In this document: piece after piece, positions 1 through 9,741 of the stretch
Numbering within the stretch: position 1 is the stretch's first letter
How the letters are laid out: every line of letters begins with the position of its first letter
The notes under the pieces: model-generated
The model's database searches: none
Seen by the model: the letters and a program-made list of their open reading frames with translations, nothing else
What the model was told of the DNA's origin: nothing
Made by a program: the position numbers and the translations under genes
DNA from: CAKZLS01 sp963786305
Lineage (GTDB): Bacteria > Pseudomonadota > Alphaproteobacteria > Rhodospirillales > Defluviicoccaceae
Direction of reading: 5' to 3'
DNA length: 64,000 nt
Assembly: GCA_963786305.1 (NCBI GenBank)
Contig: CAWAYL010000007.1
Location: 186,001-250,000 of the forward strand

Positions 1-296
1 CGAATCCATCGCCGCGCGGCGATGCCGTCATCGAGGCGATCGTGCGCGACGCCGCCCGCACCATTGGCTGGGCAATGGCCGGCATCGTCAATCTCCTGGC
101 GCCCGATATCGTTCTCTTGGGCGGCGGGCTGGTGGAGGATATGCCGGACCTGTTTCGAGGGGAAATTCATGGCGCGATGAAGGCGCGGGTCATGCCGTCG
201 TTCGAGAACGCGTTCAGGACCGAGGTCGCTGAACTCGCCGGCGATGCCAGCGTCATCGGCGCCGCCGCCTGGGCGAGGCAGTCGCTCGCCGCCTGA
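1..296 (+). CDS. ROK-family sugar kinase/regulator, C-terminal fragment
   Basis: Only the last ~97 residues are present; the 5' end lies outside the window. The reading frame is open from base 3. The fragment carries the typical ROK C-terminal segment: a helix, then N-L-L-A-P-D-I-V-L-L-G-G-G-L, which forms the second glycine-rich ATP-domain strand, then a stretch ending in A-S-V-I-G-A-A. ROK proteins are sugar kinases (glucokinase, fructokinase, N-acetylmannosamine kinase) or repressors. The substrate-determining half is missing, so no narrower name is given. It converges with hisI, with about 25 bases between the two stops. Confidence 0.8.
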   Translation, partial: NPSPRGDAVIEAIVRDAARTIGWAMAGIVNLLAPDIVLLGGGLVEDMPDLFRGEIHGAMKARVMPSFENAFRTEVAELAGDASVIGAAAWARQSLAA

Positions 297-321
297 CCGG
301 CGCGAGGGGTGTCTCGCCGGT

Positions 322-834
322 CTAAAGACGCGTTGGATTTGGCGCGTCGCCGTATACTTCTTTCGGATCGAACGTTTTCGATTCTTCTTCGAACTTCAGC
401 GCGGGCCTGTTCCCCGTTGCATCCTTGCCTACCGGAATGGATCGGTAGAAGCAGGACCGATAGCCAACATGGCAGCTGGCGTCACCCTCGACGTCGACCC
501 TGAGCCAGACGGCATCCTGATCATCGTCAATCCGCATCTCGACGATTTTTTGCACAAGCCCGCTGGTTGCCCCCTTGTGCCACAAGCATTTACGGCTGCG
601 GCTCCAATAGAACGCTTCGCCATGCTCGATGGTTTTCGTAAGTGCTTCGGCGTTCATGTAGGCGTGCATCAGAACTTCGCCGGACCTCGCGTCGGTGGTG
701 ACAACGGGAATGAGGCCATCGGCATCGAATTTGGGTGCGAGATCGGCGCCCTCTTCCACTTGTTCGACACTGACACGAGCCGAGAATTCCGATTGGCTTT
801 CTGAAGCGGGGTTATCGCTCACGGGTCTGATCAT
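322..834 (-). CDS. hisI: phosphoribosyl-AMP cyclohydrolase
   Basis: HisI opens the adenine ring of phosphoribosyl-AMP, the third step of histidine synthesis, in the cytoplasm. The 170-residue product has an N-terminal extension of ~30 residues, then the full cyclohydrolase fold: P-V-V-T-T-D near the start, H-A-Y-M-N, the Y-W-S-R-S-R-K-C-L-W-H-K-G block, and the metal/substrate segment D-D-D-Q-D-A-V-W followed by S-C-H-V-G-Y-R-S-C-F-Y-R. There is no fused PRA-PH (HisE) domain, so this is the monofunctional form usual in alphaproteobacteria. The ATG at 834 follows a weak AAGG. No other his genes are nearby. Confidence 0.93.
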   Translation of the reverse strand: MIRPVSDNPASESQSEFSARVSVEQVEEGADLAPKFDADGLIPVVTTDARSGEVLMHAYMNAEALTKTIEHGEAFYWSRSRKCLWHKGATSGLVQKIVEMRIDDDQDAVWLRVDVEGDASCHVGYRSCFYRSIPVGKDATGNRPALKFEEESKTFDPKEVYGDAPNPTRL

Positions 835-920
835 CCTTGTTAGTAGGCTGGGTTAGAGGCTGGAAACCGACGTCATATGTCACACTGGTATGATGCGGGC
901 AAGGCGGCGCGGCGATTTTT

Positions 921-951
921 TTGTGGCGCGATACCGGCGTGACGTTATAAA
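921..951 (+). promoter_or_regulatory. possible sigma70-type promoter of rpmF
   Basis: TTGTGG at 921 and GTTATA/TATAAA around 944-951 stand about 17-19 bases apart, roughly 75 bases upstream of the rpmF start. This is pattern reading only. Confidence 0.3.
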
Positions 952-1023
952 CACGTTCCCTCGCGTCATTGCCCGCTCATCGATGTGGCGGGTTTGACCC
1001 GGGCAGTTTTAGAGGATAGCGAA

Positions 1024-1200
1024 ATGGCGGTACCCAGAAAGAAGACGTCGAAATCAAAACGCGGCATGCGGCGTTCCCATCAGGGGATCAAGTCAGCGGC
1101 CTACGCCGAGGACAAGACGTCGGGCGAACTCAAACGCCCCCATCATATCGATTTGGCCACGGGCATGTACCGCGGCCGGCAGATACTCGAGCCCAAATAG
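1024..1200 (+). CDS. rpmF: 50S ribosomal protein L32
   Basis: L32 is a small structural protein of the large ribosomal subunit. The 58-residue product begins M-A-V-P-R-K-K-T-S-K-S-K-R-G-M-R-R-S-H, the diagnostic L32 start, and has the alphaproteobacterial ending with G-M-Y-R-G-R. The zinc-binding cysteines of some L32 versions are absent, as is usual in this class. The ATG at 1024 is chosen because it gives the conserved N-terminus; an upstream in-frame start at 985 would add 13 unrelated residues. Confidence 0.96.
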   Translation: MAVPRKKTSKSKRGMRRSHQGIKSAAYAEDKTSGELKRPHHIDLATGMYRGRQILEPK

Positions 1201-1572
1201 CAGCGCGTGCACGGTCTCGGCTGCCGAAGATCGAGCGCAAGTTTTCAAAACACGGGGCTCAATCGTTCATCGAGACGGTCACGGGGCCAGCAGCCGGCTA
1301 CGGCCCTCTTAGACCCTTCCGTTGAACATCCAGTCAAAACGATTTTTGATTGTTCAGTGGCATCTCGGACGACGCTGAACGGACTCAATCACGTCACCGG
1401 GGTCGGTGTGCGAGCGTTTCTGGAATAAGGGCTGGCGGCGTCGGCATGTCGGGACCCTGGGGCGGCTGAAAATGTCATTTCGTGCTCGGGTTGCTTGCCT
1501 GTCGATGCGCGCTTGAACAGCCGCGGGTGATCGCTGGCCGCGAGGCAACGGCCGAGTGGAAGCGTTTCCTCC
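1201..1572 (+). other. intergenic, no gene seen
   Basis: 372 bases between rpmF and hpnN. Short open frames on both strands have no recognisable content or ribosome-binding site. No tRNA cloverleaf or clear T-rich terminator was found. Confidence 0.5.
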
Positions 1573-4210
1573 ATGACCAAGAAGTTTCTCAACGCATATC
1601 GCCACTTTCTCATTCGATGGACCGATCTCGTTCGGCGCAGGGCCCGGCTCGTTGTCGTTTTGTCCCTGACGCTCGCGATTGCGGCCGGCGTCTACGTGGC
1701 GAAGAATTTTGCGGTCAATACCGACACTCTCGAGATGCTGTCGAGCGAACTGCCTTGGCGGCAATGGTGGCAGCAGGAGCACGAAGCGTTTCCCCAATTC
1801 CATGACACGCTGGTGATCATGGTCGAGGGACAGACCGCGGATTTAGCGGATGACGCCGCGATGGAACTTGTCACTCAGCTTCGAGAGCGACCTCGGGTGT
1901 TCGGCAATGTCTTCTATCCTCAGGGTGACGCGTTCTTTCGGCGTAATGGCTTGCTGTATCTCGATGTCGACGGGCTTTACGAGCTCAGTGACTCCCTGGC
2001 CGCCGCGCAACCGTTTCTCGGCGCGCTCTCATCCGATCCGACCCTGCGCGGTCTTCTGGACATGCTGGGTTCTCGCGATCGACGAGAAGTCGAAGGAGCG
2101 GCAGGTCGTGGCATTTGACCTGGCACCCATCCTCAATTCCATCGCGGCCGTGGTCGAGGCGCAGACCGAGGGGCGCTTCGCTCAGTTGTCTTGGCAGCGG
2201 ATCATGGCCGGAGAGACGGCACCGGACACCGAGAGGGCCGTTCGCCTTATCGTGGTTCAGCCTGTCCTCGACTACGCTTCCATGCAGCCGGCCGCCGCCG
2301 CAATGGATGCGATCCGCGTCGCTTGCCCGTGAACTCGACCTGGACGCGGCCCATGGCGTGAGCGTGCGGCTGACGGGCGAGGCGGCTTTGGAGACGGAAG
2401 AACTCGCGAGCGTAGAGAGCGGAATGGGGTTGGCGGGCATTTTATCGCTTTCCCTGATTTCCGTATTGCTGACGATCTGTTTCGGTTCGGTGCGGCTGAT
2501 CATCGCCACCTTGATTACTTTGGTCGTCGGGCTGGTTTGGACATTCGCGTTTGCCTTGGCGGCGGTCGGGACCCTCAACCTTATATCCGTATCGTTCGCG
2601 GTTCTTTTCATCGGTCTCGGCATCGATTTCGGTATTCACTATTCCCTGCGGTATCGCGAGGCTTTGGGGAATGGCGCCGCCCACACCAGCGCGCTGCGGC
2701 AAACGGCAAGGGATGTGGGTGGAGCCTTGACCCTGTGCGCCATTGCCGCCGGTATCAGCTTCTACTCGTTCCTGCCCACCGATTACGTCGGTCTGGCCGA
2801 ACTGGGGATCATTTCGGGAACCGGCATGTTGATAGCGTTGTTCGCCAACCTCACCTTGCTGCCGGCGCTGCTGACATTGTCGCCGCCGCATGCGCCTCGT
2901 CCCTCCGGTGTCATCCGATCGTTCGCCGCCCGGTTTTCTCAATTCGTTCAATCGTATGCACCGGCCGATCATCTGGGGCGCCGTGGTTCTGGCGATAGTG
3001 TCGGCCGTTCTGTTGCCCAGTGCGCGCTTCGATGCCGACCCGGACAAACTCAAGGATCCTGAAAGCGAGTTGGTCACAGCGCTCGCCGATCTTAGAGAAT
3101 TGGAGGTTGGCGCCACCACCTTTGTAAACGTCCTTGTGGAAGATCTGGGCAGCGCCGAGGCGTTGGCCCAGCGCGCTTCCCAATTGAACGCGGTCGGTGG
3201 GGTCCGGACGCTAGCTGACTTTTTGCCAGGTGGGCAGGCCGAGAAAGCGGAAATTGTCGAGTTCTTGGCCTTTGTGCTTTCGCCAGCCCTCACCGAAGCC
3301 ACCCAGGCGCCCCCATCGGCCGCGGAACTGAAGGCCGCGCTTGGCGAGTTTGAGCGCAAACTTGGCGCTTTAAAACTATCGCAGGACGAGGATACCGCGG
3401 CGGCGGCAGAAAGGCTGCGCTTGGCGCTTGCGCATTGGCGCGATGAAAGCGGCGACGAAACGGCCCTGAAACAGTTGCAGTTTCGGCTTATGGCCGGCTT
3501 TCCGGGCCGCATGACGGCCCTTCGCGAGTTGCTGGGGGCGACGCCGTTCGATCTGGAGGATCTGCCGCATGAGGTAAGAGTGCGCTGGGTCGCGGAGAGC
3601 GGTGTGGCACGGGTGGAAATCTATCCCAAGGAACGTATCGAACTGGATGACGAAGCTCTTCAACAGTTTGTCAAGGAAGTGCGAACGGTAGCGCCTGAAG
3701 CCATCGGTGAGCCCGTAATACTGGTGGAGACGGAGCGGACGGTCATTGGGGCGTTTGTGAAGGCGGCGATGATCGCCGTCGTCGCAATCGCGGTATTGCT
3801 CAGCGTGCTGATTCGAAATTTGAGAGACGTAGCTCTGATTTTCGCCCCGCTGATTCTGGCCGCGTTATTGACCGTGGCCGTCACCGTCATCATCAATTTG
3901 CCGTTCAATCTTGCCAACATCATTGCGTTGCCTCTCCTGTTCGGCCTCGGCGTCGCCGGGAGCCTGCAGCTGGTGATGAGAGAACGGACCGTGGGAGAAT
4001 TCGGCGGGCGCGTTGAATTCGAGCACACCCAGAGCGGTGCTGTTCAGCGCCTTGACGACAATTGGTTCGTTCGGAACGCTGGCGCTATCAAATCACCTGG
4101 GCATCGCAAACATGGGATTGCTGCTGGCAATCGCCATCACCCTTTCTCTCGTGTGTACGCTCATTGTCACGCCGGCGCTCATGGCGGTCTTCGGCCGCAC
4201 TGGACAGTGA
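1573..4210 (+). pseudogene. hpnN: hopanoid-associated RND transporter HpnN, four frameshifts
   Basis: HpnN is an inner-membrane RND/MMPL-type exporter that moves hopanoids towards the outer membrane. Read through four shifts, the sequence gives one continuous ~877-residue protein, a normal HpnN length. It has a TM at residues ~25-45, a periplasmic domain, a 5-6 TM sterol-sensing-like bundle (G-L-G-I-D-F-G-I-H-Y-S-L-R-Y), then the same architecture repeated (second bundle with G-L-G-V-A-G-S-L-Q-L-V-M). The breaks lie near 2070 (extra T after the glycine codon), 2318 (extra G), ~2930-2955 and ~4010. All four have the sense of one inserted base, and no other stop interrupts the reconstructed frame. 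It converges with hpnM. A real pseudogene and sequencing error cannot be told apart here; error is favoured. Confidence 0.85.
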
Positions 4211-4258
4211 ACGGGGCGCCCAAATTATTCGGCCAACAATTATTGGGCCAGCCTGGAA

Positions 4259-4861
4259 TTATTCGGCCAACAAGGTGTCGGCTTTCGCGTTCAACGCGGC
4301 CGTCAATTCATCGGGGCCGCCTTTGCGTAGAACGGGGTTGTATTCGGAGCGCCGGGTGGCCATTTCACTGACTTTGCCCTCGAGAAGGAGATCGACGATA
4401 CGCCATTGGCCGTCGGTTTCCGTCATCACATAGCTGATCGCCACCGGCGGCTCCGCGGTCCTGACGATTTGCGTATCGACGAGCACGCTGCCCCGCGGTC
4501 CTTGCCGCTGGCCGAGGGTTTCGAAATGTTCGCCCGAATAGCCGTTGAACCGTGCGGCATAGGTACTCGCGCTCATTCGCGTGAACGCGTTCACGAGATC
4601 GTCGCGTTGTTCACTCGGCGCGGATGCCCACGAAGAACCGGTGGCAAATTGGGTCATCTTTTCGAAATCGTAAGCGTCTCGCAAAGATGGCAACAACTTG
4701 TCGTAACGTCCCTTTATGCCAAGCGAGTCGGCATTCTTCATGACGGAGAGGAGTGTCTCCTGAAGGGAATTGACGACGGTGCTGGCACCGGGAGCGTCCG
4801 CCCGGGCCGCCGTGACGGTGAGTAATAGTGAGAGAAGGACGGCAACCGTTCTTGAGGCCAT
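4259..4861 (-). CDS. hpnM: HpnM / MlaC (Ttg2D)-family periplasmic lipid-binding protein
   Basis: A 200-residue secreted protein with a signal peptide (M-A-S-R-T then a Leu/Val core, ending A-R-A before D-A-P-G). The MlaC/Ttg2D fold follows: a helical start with V-V-N-S-L-Q-E-T-L-L, the Y-D-F-E-K-M-T-Q-F-A-T-G segment, F-T-R-M-S-A-S-T-Y-A-A-R-F, and a C-terminal sheet with G-Q-W-R-I-V-D-L. MlaC proteins carry lipids through the periplasm. The version encoded next to HpnN in hopanoid clusters is called HpnM, and this gene faces hpnN tail to tail with 48 bases between. The symbol rests on that context. No squalene-hopene cyclase genes are in the window. Confidence 0.8.
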   Translation of the reverse strand: MASRTVAVLLSLLLTVTAARADAPGASTVVNSLQETLLSVMKNADSLGIKGRYDKLLPSLRDAYDFEKMTQFATGSSWASAPSEQRDDLVNAFTRMSASTYAARFNGYSGEHFETLGQRQGPRGSVLVDTQIVRTAEPPVAISYVMTETDGQWRIVDLLLEGKVSEMATRRSEYNPVLRKGGPDELTAALNAKADTLLAE

Positions 4862-5305
4862 GGGCGACTCGGCAGATCGATATTCGAAGAACCATTTCTT
4901 GGGTTCGCGGCAACACTACCGGGCGGCATAGCCGGTGACAATGCCGCTGTAGCGATCTCGTAACGGATTCTGGGGCGGCAAGGGACGGTTGGGCTCGCGC
5001 CAAAGCCCTTGACTTTCGTTGGTCTTTGGTAATAATATTGCGCTATGAAAACGGGGTGAGCGTAGTGCCTGATGGGCTATCTTCCCTGGAGCTGGCTTTT
5101 GGCAGTGGCTCGAGAGCGAATGTCGCTTCGGAATGAAGGGTATCGCAAATGAGGATTCGATTTTTGACTCCCCACTGAGGCCCAACCAATCGGCGGTCCG
5201 TCCTGTAACTTGCAGGTCGTTTTCATCTGATGTGTATGTGTGCCCGGACACGGCCGCGCACGATTGGCGCGGTGCCGGGTTGGCTAAAAAGGGAGGTTCA
5301 GTACA
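4862..5305. promoter_or_regulatory. intergenic region upstream of rpoH and hpnM
   Basis: 444 bases carrying the divergent start regions of hpnM and rpoH. A run around 5205-5240 could hold an rpoH promoter, but no pair of boxes is convincing. AAGGGAGG sits about 8 bases before the rpoH ATG. No small gene is supported. Confidence 0.5.
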
Positions 5306-6199
5306 ATGACCACATTTAATCTGCCCGCGGTTCGCGCGGAAGGTGGCTTGGCGCAATATTTCCAGGAAATCTGGAAGTTTCCGATCCTGCCCGGCGAAGA
5401 GGAGCAAAGTCTCGCCACCCGCTGGCGCGACCACGGCGACGTGGATGCCGCTCATAAGCTCGTGACCAGTCATTTGCGGCTGGTGGCGAAGATCGCCATG
5501 GGCTATCGCGGCTACGGGCTGCCGGTGGCCGATCTGATATCCGAAGGCAACATCGGGTTGATGAAGGCCGTCAAAAAGTTCGAGCCCGAGAGGGGGTTCA
5601 GGCTGTCCACCTATGCCATGTGGTGGATCCGAGCTTCGATCACCGAGTACATTCTCCGATCCTGGTCATTGGTGAAGACCGGCACGCTGTCTGCCCAAAA
5701 GAAGCTGTTCTTCGGCTTGGGTCGGATCAAGACGAAGCTCAATATCCTCGACGGCGGTGAGCTCGATCCCGATCAGGCGCGCCTCGTGGCCGAGAACCTC
5801 GACGTTTCGGAGAGGGATGTTATCGAGATGGACCGGCGTCTGTCGAGCCGCGATCTCTCGTTGAACGCTCCGAGGAGTCATGAGGATGGCGACGGGGCTG
5901 AATTTCAGGATGGCTTGATGGACGAGTCGCCGAGCCCTGAGGCCTTGACGGCGGATCGCGAGGAAAGCCGGTACAGGATGGGGTTGCTGGAACGAGCGAT
6001 GGAGCAGCTCAATGAGCGTGAGCGTCACATCATCAGCGAACGCCGTCTCAGCGACGACCCCATGACCCTGGAGGAACTTGGGCGGATTTACGGTATCAGC
6101 CGGGAGCGGATCCGCCAGCTCGAGGAGCGCGCCTTCAATAAGATACGCGCGGCCATGCAGGAAATGGCGGCCGCGACGGTATCGCCGGTGAGTGCGTGA
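5306..6199 (+). CDS. rpoH: RNA polymerase sigma-32 (heat-shock) factor RpoH
   Basis: A 297-residue sigma70-family factor that directs RNA polymerase to heat-shock promoters. Region 2 is complete (D-L-I-S-E-G-N-I-G-L-M-K-A-V, then F-R-L-S-T-Y-A-M-W-W-I-R). The sigma32-specific RpoH box follows as Q-K-K-L-F-F-G-L-G. Region 4 has the helix-turn-helix L-E-E-L-G-R-I-Y-G-I-S-R-E-R-I-R-Q-L-E. The length is normal and the start has a strong GGGAGG. A hairpin with a T-rich tail follows the stop, and the gene converges with usg. Alphaproteobacteria often carry two rpoH copies, so another may exist elsewhere. Confidence 0.95.
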   Translation: MTTFNLPAVRAEGGLAQYFQEIWKFPILPGEEEQSLATRWRDHGDVDAAHKLVTSHLRLVAKIAMGYRGYGLPVADLISEGNIGLMKAVKKFEPERGFRLSTYAMWWIRASITEYILRSWSLVKTGTLSAQKKLFFGLGRIKTKLNILDGGELDPDQARLVAENLDVSERDVIEMDRRLSSRDLSLNAPRSHEDGDGAEFQDGLMDESPSPEALTADREESRYRMGLLERAMEQLNERERHIISERRLSDDPMTLEELGRIYGISRERIRQLEERAFNKIRAAMQEMAAATVSPVSA

Positions 6200-6215
6200 G
6201 CCGGCGCGCTGAATT

Positions 6216-6243
6216 GGCCGGACACCCTTCCGGCCATCTTTCT
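6216..6243. terminator. rho-independent-type terminator between rpoH and usg
   Basis: A perfect 7-bp stem, GGCCGGA (6216-6222) with TCCGGCC (6229-6235), has a 6-base loop and is followed by ATCTTTCT. It lies 17 bases after the rpoH stop and just before the usg stop on the other strand, so it may serve both genes. Confidence 0.7.
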
Positions 6244-6505
6244 ACTGCAGCGTGAGGAGACCGTCGGCGATTCTGAACTCCGCCGGCCTGATAAGCTGGC
6301 GGGAGGCGACAACGACGGAGTGCAGCGGCCCGTCCAGGTTTTTCTGCCAAAACTCCAGAAATTGCGTGAGCACCGGGAAATCCGGCTGGATATCCAAGTC
6401 CTGCCATACGAAGTTTTGCAGGACTCCAGGATAGTCCGGCAGGTGGTAGGTAATTTCCGCGGTGGTCAACCGGTACCCCAGCAACTGCTTTTCGAGAAGG
6501 CTCAT
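6242..6505 (-). CDS. usg: Usg family protein
   Basis: An 87-residue protein starting M-S-L-L-E-K-Q-L-L-G-Y-R-L-T-T-A-E-I, with the family core Y-H-L-P-D-Y-P, Q-N-F-V-W-Q-D, F-W-Q-K-N-L-D-G-P-L-H-S-V and the ending L-I-R-P-A-E. This matches the Usg family of alphaproteobacteria, named as an upstream gene near trpF; its biochemical function is not established. The ATG at 6505 is chosen over a longer frame because GAGAGGAG lies just upstream and homology begins here. No trp genes are adjacent. Confidence 0.85.
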   Translation of the reverse strand: MSLLEKQLLGYRLTTAEITYHLPDYPGVLQNFVWQDLDIQPDFPVLTQFLEFWQKNLDGPLHSVVVASRQLIRPAEFRIADGLLTLQ

Positions 6506-6704
6506 CGACCCACTCCTCTCAAAGTGTATCGGGCAACTTGAATACAACTATAACGATTTTTGTCTTCATTTCAACTTCTTTCGAGTAATTTTTATCGCGC
6601 CGGTGGGTGCGGGCGGCACCTTTTCTGACAAGATGGATGAAGATGGGCCATTGTTCAAAGAAAGAACGCACCGCGGACGGTCGAAGTCGGGCGCACCGGC
6701 GAAG

Positions 6705-7472
6705 ATGATCGTTCTTTTCACGGATTTCGGTCTCGCGGGGCCGTACACGGGTCAGGTCAAGGCCGCGCTTTATCGCGAGGCGCCGCATGTTCCGGTTGTC
6801 GATCTTTTCGCCGATGCGCCAACGCACGACCCTCGGGCGTCGGCCTATCTTTTGCCTGCCTATGTCCGCGAGTTTCCGGTTGGGACAGTTTTTCTTGCCG
6901 TCGTCGATCCGGATGTGGGCGGCGACCGGCGGGCCGGGATCTTGTTGGCTGACGGCCGCTGGTACGTGGGACCCGATAACGGCTTGTTCGAAATGATCAG
7001 AAGGCGGGCCCGTGACGCCCCTCGGTGGTGGCGTGTTACATGGCGTCCCGAGCGGATGTCGGCGACCTTTCACGGCCGTGATCTGTTCGCGCCGGTCGCG
7101 GCGCGCCTTGCGTGTGACCAGATTCCCTTAGGTCAGGAATATCCGGTCAGCGAGATGCTCCGGTCCGACTGGCCGGACGATCTTGCTGAAGTGGTATATG
7201 TGGATGTGTTTGGAAACGCAATTACCGGCGTTCGAGCGTCGGCCCTGAGCGAACGGTGCGACGTGCTTGTGTCGAACCGGCGTCTTGCGCGCGCGCGGAC
7301 ATTTTCCGACGTGTCGCCGGGCGAGGCATTCTGGTACGAAAATTCAAACGGCCTCGTGGAGGTTGCCGTCAATATGGGTAGGGCCGATTCAGTATTGGGC
7401 ATCGGTCCCGGCAGTCCGCTTACGATAATCGGGAACCGAGCGCCGCGTGAGGCATCCGCTGGTACCGAATAA
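6705..7472 (+). CDS. SAM hydrolase (DUF62 / SAM hydroxide adenosyltransferase family)
   Basis: The family attacks S-adenosylmethionine with water, giving adenosine and methionine, and is related to fluorinase and chlorinase. The 255-residue product shows the family signature: M-I-V-L-F-T-D-F-G with G-P-Y-T-G-Q at the start, V-D-P-D-V-G-G-D-R-R, Y-V-G-P-D-N-G-L-F, F-H-G-R-D-L-F-A-P-V-A-A, and the C-terminal barrel motif V-D-V-F-G-N-A-I-T-G. These include the aspartates and asparagine that hold the ribose. The start at 6705 places the conserved strand at the N-terminus. An ATG at 6633 would add 24 residues and cannot be excluded. The biological role of these enzymes is not settled. Confidence 0.88.
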   Translation: MIVLFTDFGLAGPYTGQVKAALYREAPHVPVVDLFADAPTHDPRASAYLLPAYVREFPVGTVFLAVVDPDVGGDRRAGILLADGRWYVGPDNGLFEMIRRRARDAPRWWRVTWRPERMSATFHGRDLFAPVAARLACDQIPLGQEYPVSEMLRSDWPDDLAEVVYVDVFGNAITGVRASALSERCDVLVSNRRLARARTFSDVSPGEAFWYENSNGLVEVAVNMGRADSVLGIGPGSPLTIIGNRAPREASAGTE

Positions 7473-7578
7473 GAAAACCGACAGATTGTGGTAATATTGG
7501 ATTTGACACGCCAAATTGTATGGCCGTCGTCGGATGCAAAATGTGCATCCAGCTGTTTGTCGCGGAGCGTGCATCCAA

Positions 7579-8400
7579 ATGTTTAGCGTAAAATTCTGGG
7601 GCGTCAGGGGAAGTATCGCGGTATCGTCGCCGGACCATATCAAGTATGGCGGCAATACGAGTTGCATCGAGGTTCGTGTCGGCGACCATCGGTTCCTCTT
7701 GGACGCCGGCACCGGCATTCGTTGCGCGAGCAAGGAATTCCTGCAACGCGACGTGCGAACGACCCATCTCCTGCTCACCCATACGCATTGGGATCATATC
7801 AATGGTCTGCCTTTTTTCCGCGCGGCGTACGATCCGGATCGACGGGTGCATATCATGGCGGGACACCTGAAGGGCCATGGCGGCGTACAGAGCTTTTTGT
7901 CGGCGCAAATGATGCATCCGTTTTTTCCCGTTCCGCTGGAGGCCATGAAGGCGATCGTCGAGTTCGAGGATTTTGAGGCCGGAAGTTCCTTCTGGCTGTG
8001 TGAAGGCGTGAAAGTGGTCACGGCTCCCCTGAACCATCCGAGTGGAGCGACGGGATATCGCATCGAATACGGTGGCAAATCGGCATGCTACGTTACCGAT
8101 ACCGAGCATGTGCCCGGGCACCCGGATCAGAACGTCCTCGGGCTGATCGAGGGCGCCGATCTGGTCATTTACGATAGCACGTACACCGAACTGGAGTTTC
8201 CGGCCCACCGTTCCTGGGGACATTCCACGTGGAACGAGGGAATGCGTTTGTGCCGGGCCGCGGAGGCCAAGCGGTTGGCCATCTTCCACCATGATCCCGA
8301 TCATGACGACGATTTCATGGACGCCATCAGCGATGAGGCCGCCACGGCCTGGAATGGCAACATAGTTGCGCGCGAGGGAATGGAAATCCGTTTGGACTGA
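7579..8400 (+). CDS. MBL-fold metallo-hydrolase
   Basis: A 273-residue metallo-beta-lactamase-fold protein of the PqqB/PhnP-like type. It begins M-F-S-V-K-F-W-G-V-R-G-S-I, then Y-G-G-N-T-S-C-I-E-V and L-L-D-A-G-T-G-I. The metal motif is L-L-L-T-H-T-H-W-D-H-I-N-G. Further ligands are in P-L-N-H-P-S-G-A-T-G-Y, Y-V-T-D-T-E-H and F-H-H-D-P-D-H. The active site looks complete. The substrate is unknown; cyclic phosphodiester or lactone hydrolysis is typical for relatives. The ATG at 7579 is taken because it opens the conserved first strand. It lies ~100 bases after the SAM-hydrolase gene on the same strand. Confidence 0.85.
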   Translation: MFSVKFWGVRGSIAVSSPDHIKYGGNTSCIEVRVGDHRFLLDAGTGIRCASKEFLQRDVRTTHLLLTHTHWDHINGLPFFRAAYDPDRRVHIMAGHLKGHGGVQSFLSAQMMHPFFPVPLEAMKAIVEFEDFEAGSSFWLCEGVKVVTAPLNHPSGATGYRIEYGGKSACYVTDTEHVPGHPDQNVLGLIEGADLVIYDSTYTELEFPAHRSWGHSTWNEGMRLCRAAEAKRLAIFHHDPDHDDDFMDAISDEAATAWNGNIVAREGMEIRLD

Positions 8401-8450
8401 TGATCGACCCGCAAGGACATTATGGCTTGCGCGTGGACGTCGTGGTCAAC

Positions 8451-9741
8451 TCATCGTTCCCGAAAAGCTTCGTGGCGCAGCTTCAGTACGGGTTTGATCA
8501 AATACTCCATGACCGACTTGTGTCCCGTATGAATATCGACCGTCGCCTGCATGCCGGGCATGATGGGGAGTTGACCCTCCCGCGGACCCAGATAGGTTTT
8601 GTCGGTGGTGACGATCACGCGAAAGTAGGGAGCTCCGTTCTCGTTGGTGCTTGAATCGGGAGCCACGTGAGTGACCAGTCCCTCGAGCCCGCCGTAGCGA
8701 ACGAAGTCATATGTGGAAATCTTGACCGTCGCGGGCTGCCCCTCGCTGACATAGCCACGGTCGGTGGGGTTGAGCTTGGCCTCGACCACCAGCTTGTCAC
8801 CGGTAGGGACAATCTCCATGATCGGCTCGCCGGGCGATATCACGCCGCCGATGGTATAGTAGCGGAGGTTTTTTACGACGCCGTCGATCGGGACTCCTGA
8901 TCTCGGCGCGCATGCCTTGCTCCGTTGCCTCCGCTAGGATTTCTTCCAGTTGAGCAATGGCCTGCTCGGTCTGACCCATTTGTTCCTGAGCCTCTTGCTG
9001 GAACATGTTTCTTCCCTCATCGAGGCGCTGCTCGGCTTCCGCGACGGCGGCTTGGGCGCGCGGCACGGCGGGTTCAAGGCTTTGCAGTTCCCCCTGAAGC
9101 TCTTCGACCTCCGCTCGCAGCTTCAGGTGCTCCATTTTTGCCGTCAGGCCCTCGGATAACAGCGATCGCGACATGTTCAATCGTTCACGCGTGAGCGCCA
9201 GATTTCTCGTGACCGACCGTTTGCGGGCTTCCAGCTCCTCCACCTCCAGTTGCCGCTGACGCAACTGCTCTCGAAGAACTCCCAACGTTGTCTCCAGGCT
9301 GCGGCGGCGGGCGCGAAATCCCTTTCGTTCAGCCTCGGCAAGCGTGGGGTGACGCGCGCTTGCGCCGGAGGGCAGTTGCAAATCATCGCCTTCCAGTTCA
9401 GCCGCCAGCCGCGCCCGACGCAACAGCTCGCCGTCCAACCGTGCCTGCAATTCGTCCCGGTTGACACCGGCGGTCGCTAGATCCAACAGCACGAGAGGGT
9501 CGCCGGCCTGGACCACGGCGCCCTCGCTTACGTGGATTCGCTCGATGATGCCACCTTCCAAATGTTGGATCACTTTGACCTTGCCCTGGGGAATCACTTC
9601 GCCCGGTGTCACGGCGACCTCATCGAGCTGCGTGAAATAGGCCCAAAGCAGGGCCGAGGCGAGCAACGTCATCACCACCCAGGCCAACGAACGCCAGGTT
9701 GGAAGCGGTTGATTGAATGCGAGCGCGTCCAACCGGCTCAC
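8451..9741 (-). pseudogene. type I secretion membrane-fusion protein (HlyD family), one frameshift
   Basis: HlyD-type adaptors join an inner-membrane ABC exporter to an outer-membrane channel. The ~430-residue protein has an N-terminal TM (L-A-W-V-V-M-T-L-L-A-S-A-L-L-W-A-Y), a first lipoyl half (Q-H-L-E-G-G-I-I-E-R-I), a long coiled coil at residues ~100-280, the second lipoyl half and a beta-barrel ending with L-I-K-P-V-L-K. The frame breaks near 8890-8892. A GGG run (CCC on the coding strand) with one base too many turns the expected R-S-P-I-D-G-V-V-K into another frame; downstream coding resumes intact. The GTG start overlaps the ABC gene stop (GTGA), so the pair is translationally coupled. 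Confidence 0.85.

Noticed and set aside
1201..1572. tRNA or small RNA after rpmF
   Set aside because: No cloverleaf arms, T-loop GTTC box or CCA end with proper spacing.
2442..3512. Open frame antisense to hpnN
   Set aside because: Low-complexity basic product without family features; hpnN coding on the other strand is well supported.
5160..5260. Heat-shock-type promoter before rpoH
   Set aside because: No pair of boxes with acceptable sequence and spacing could be fixed by eye.
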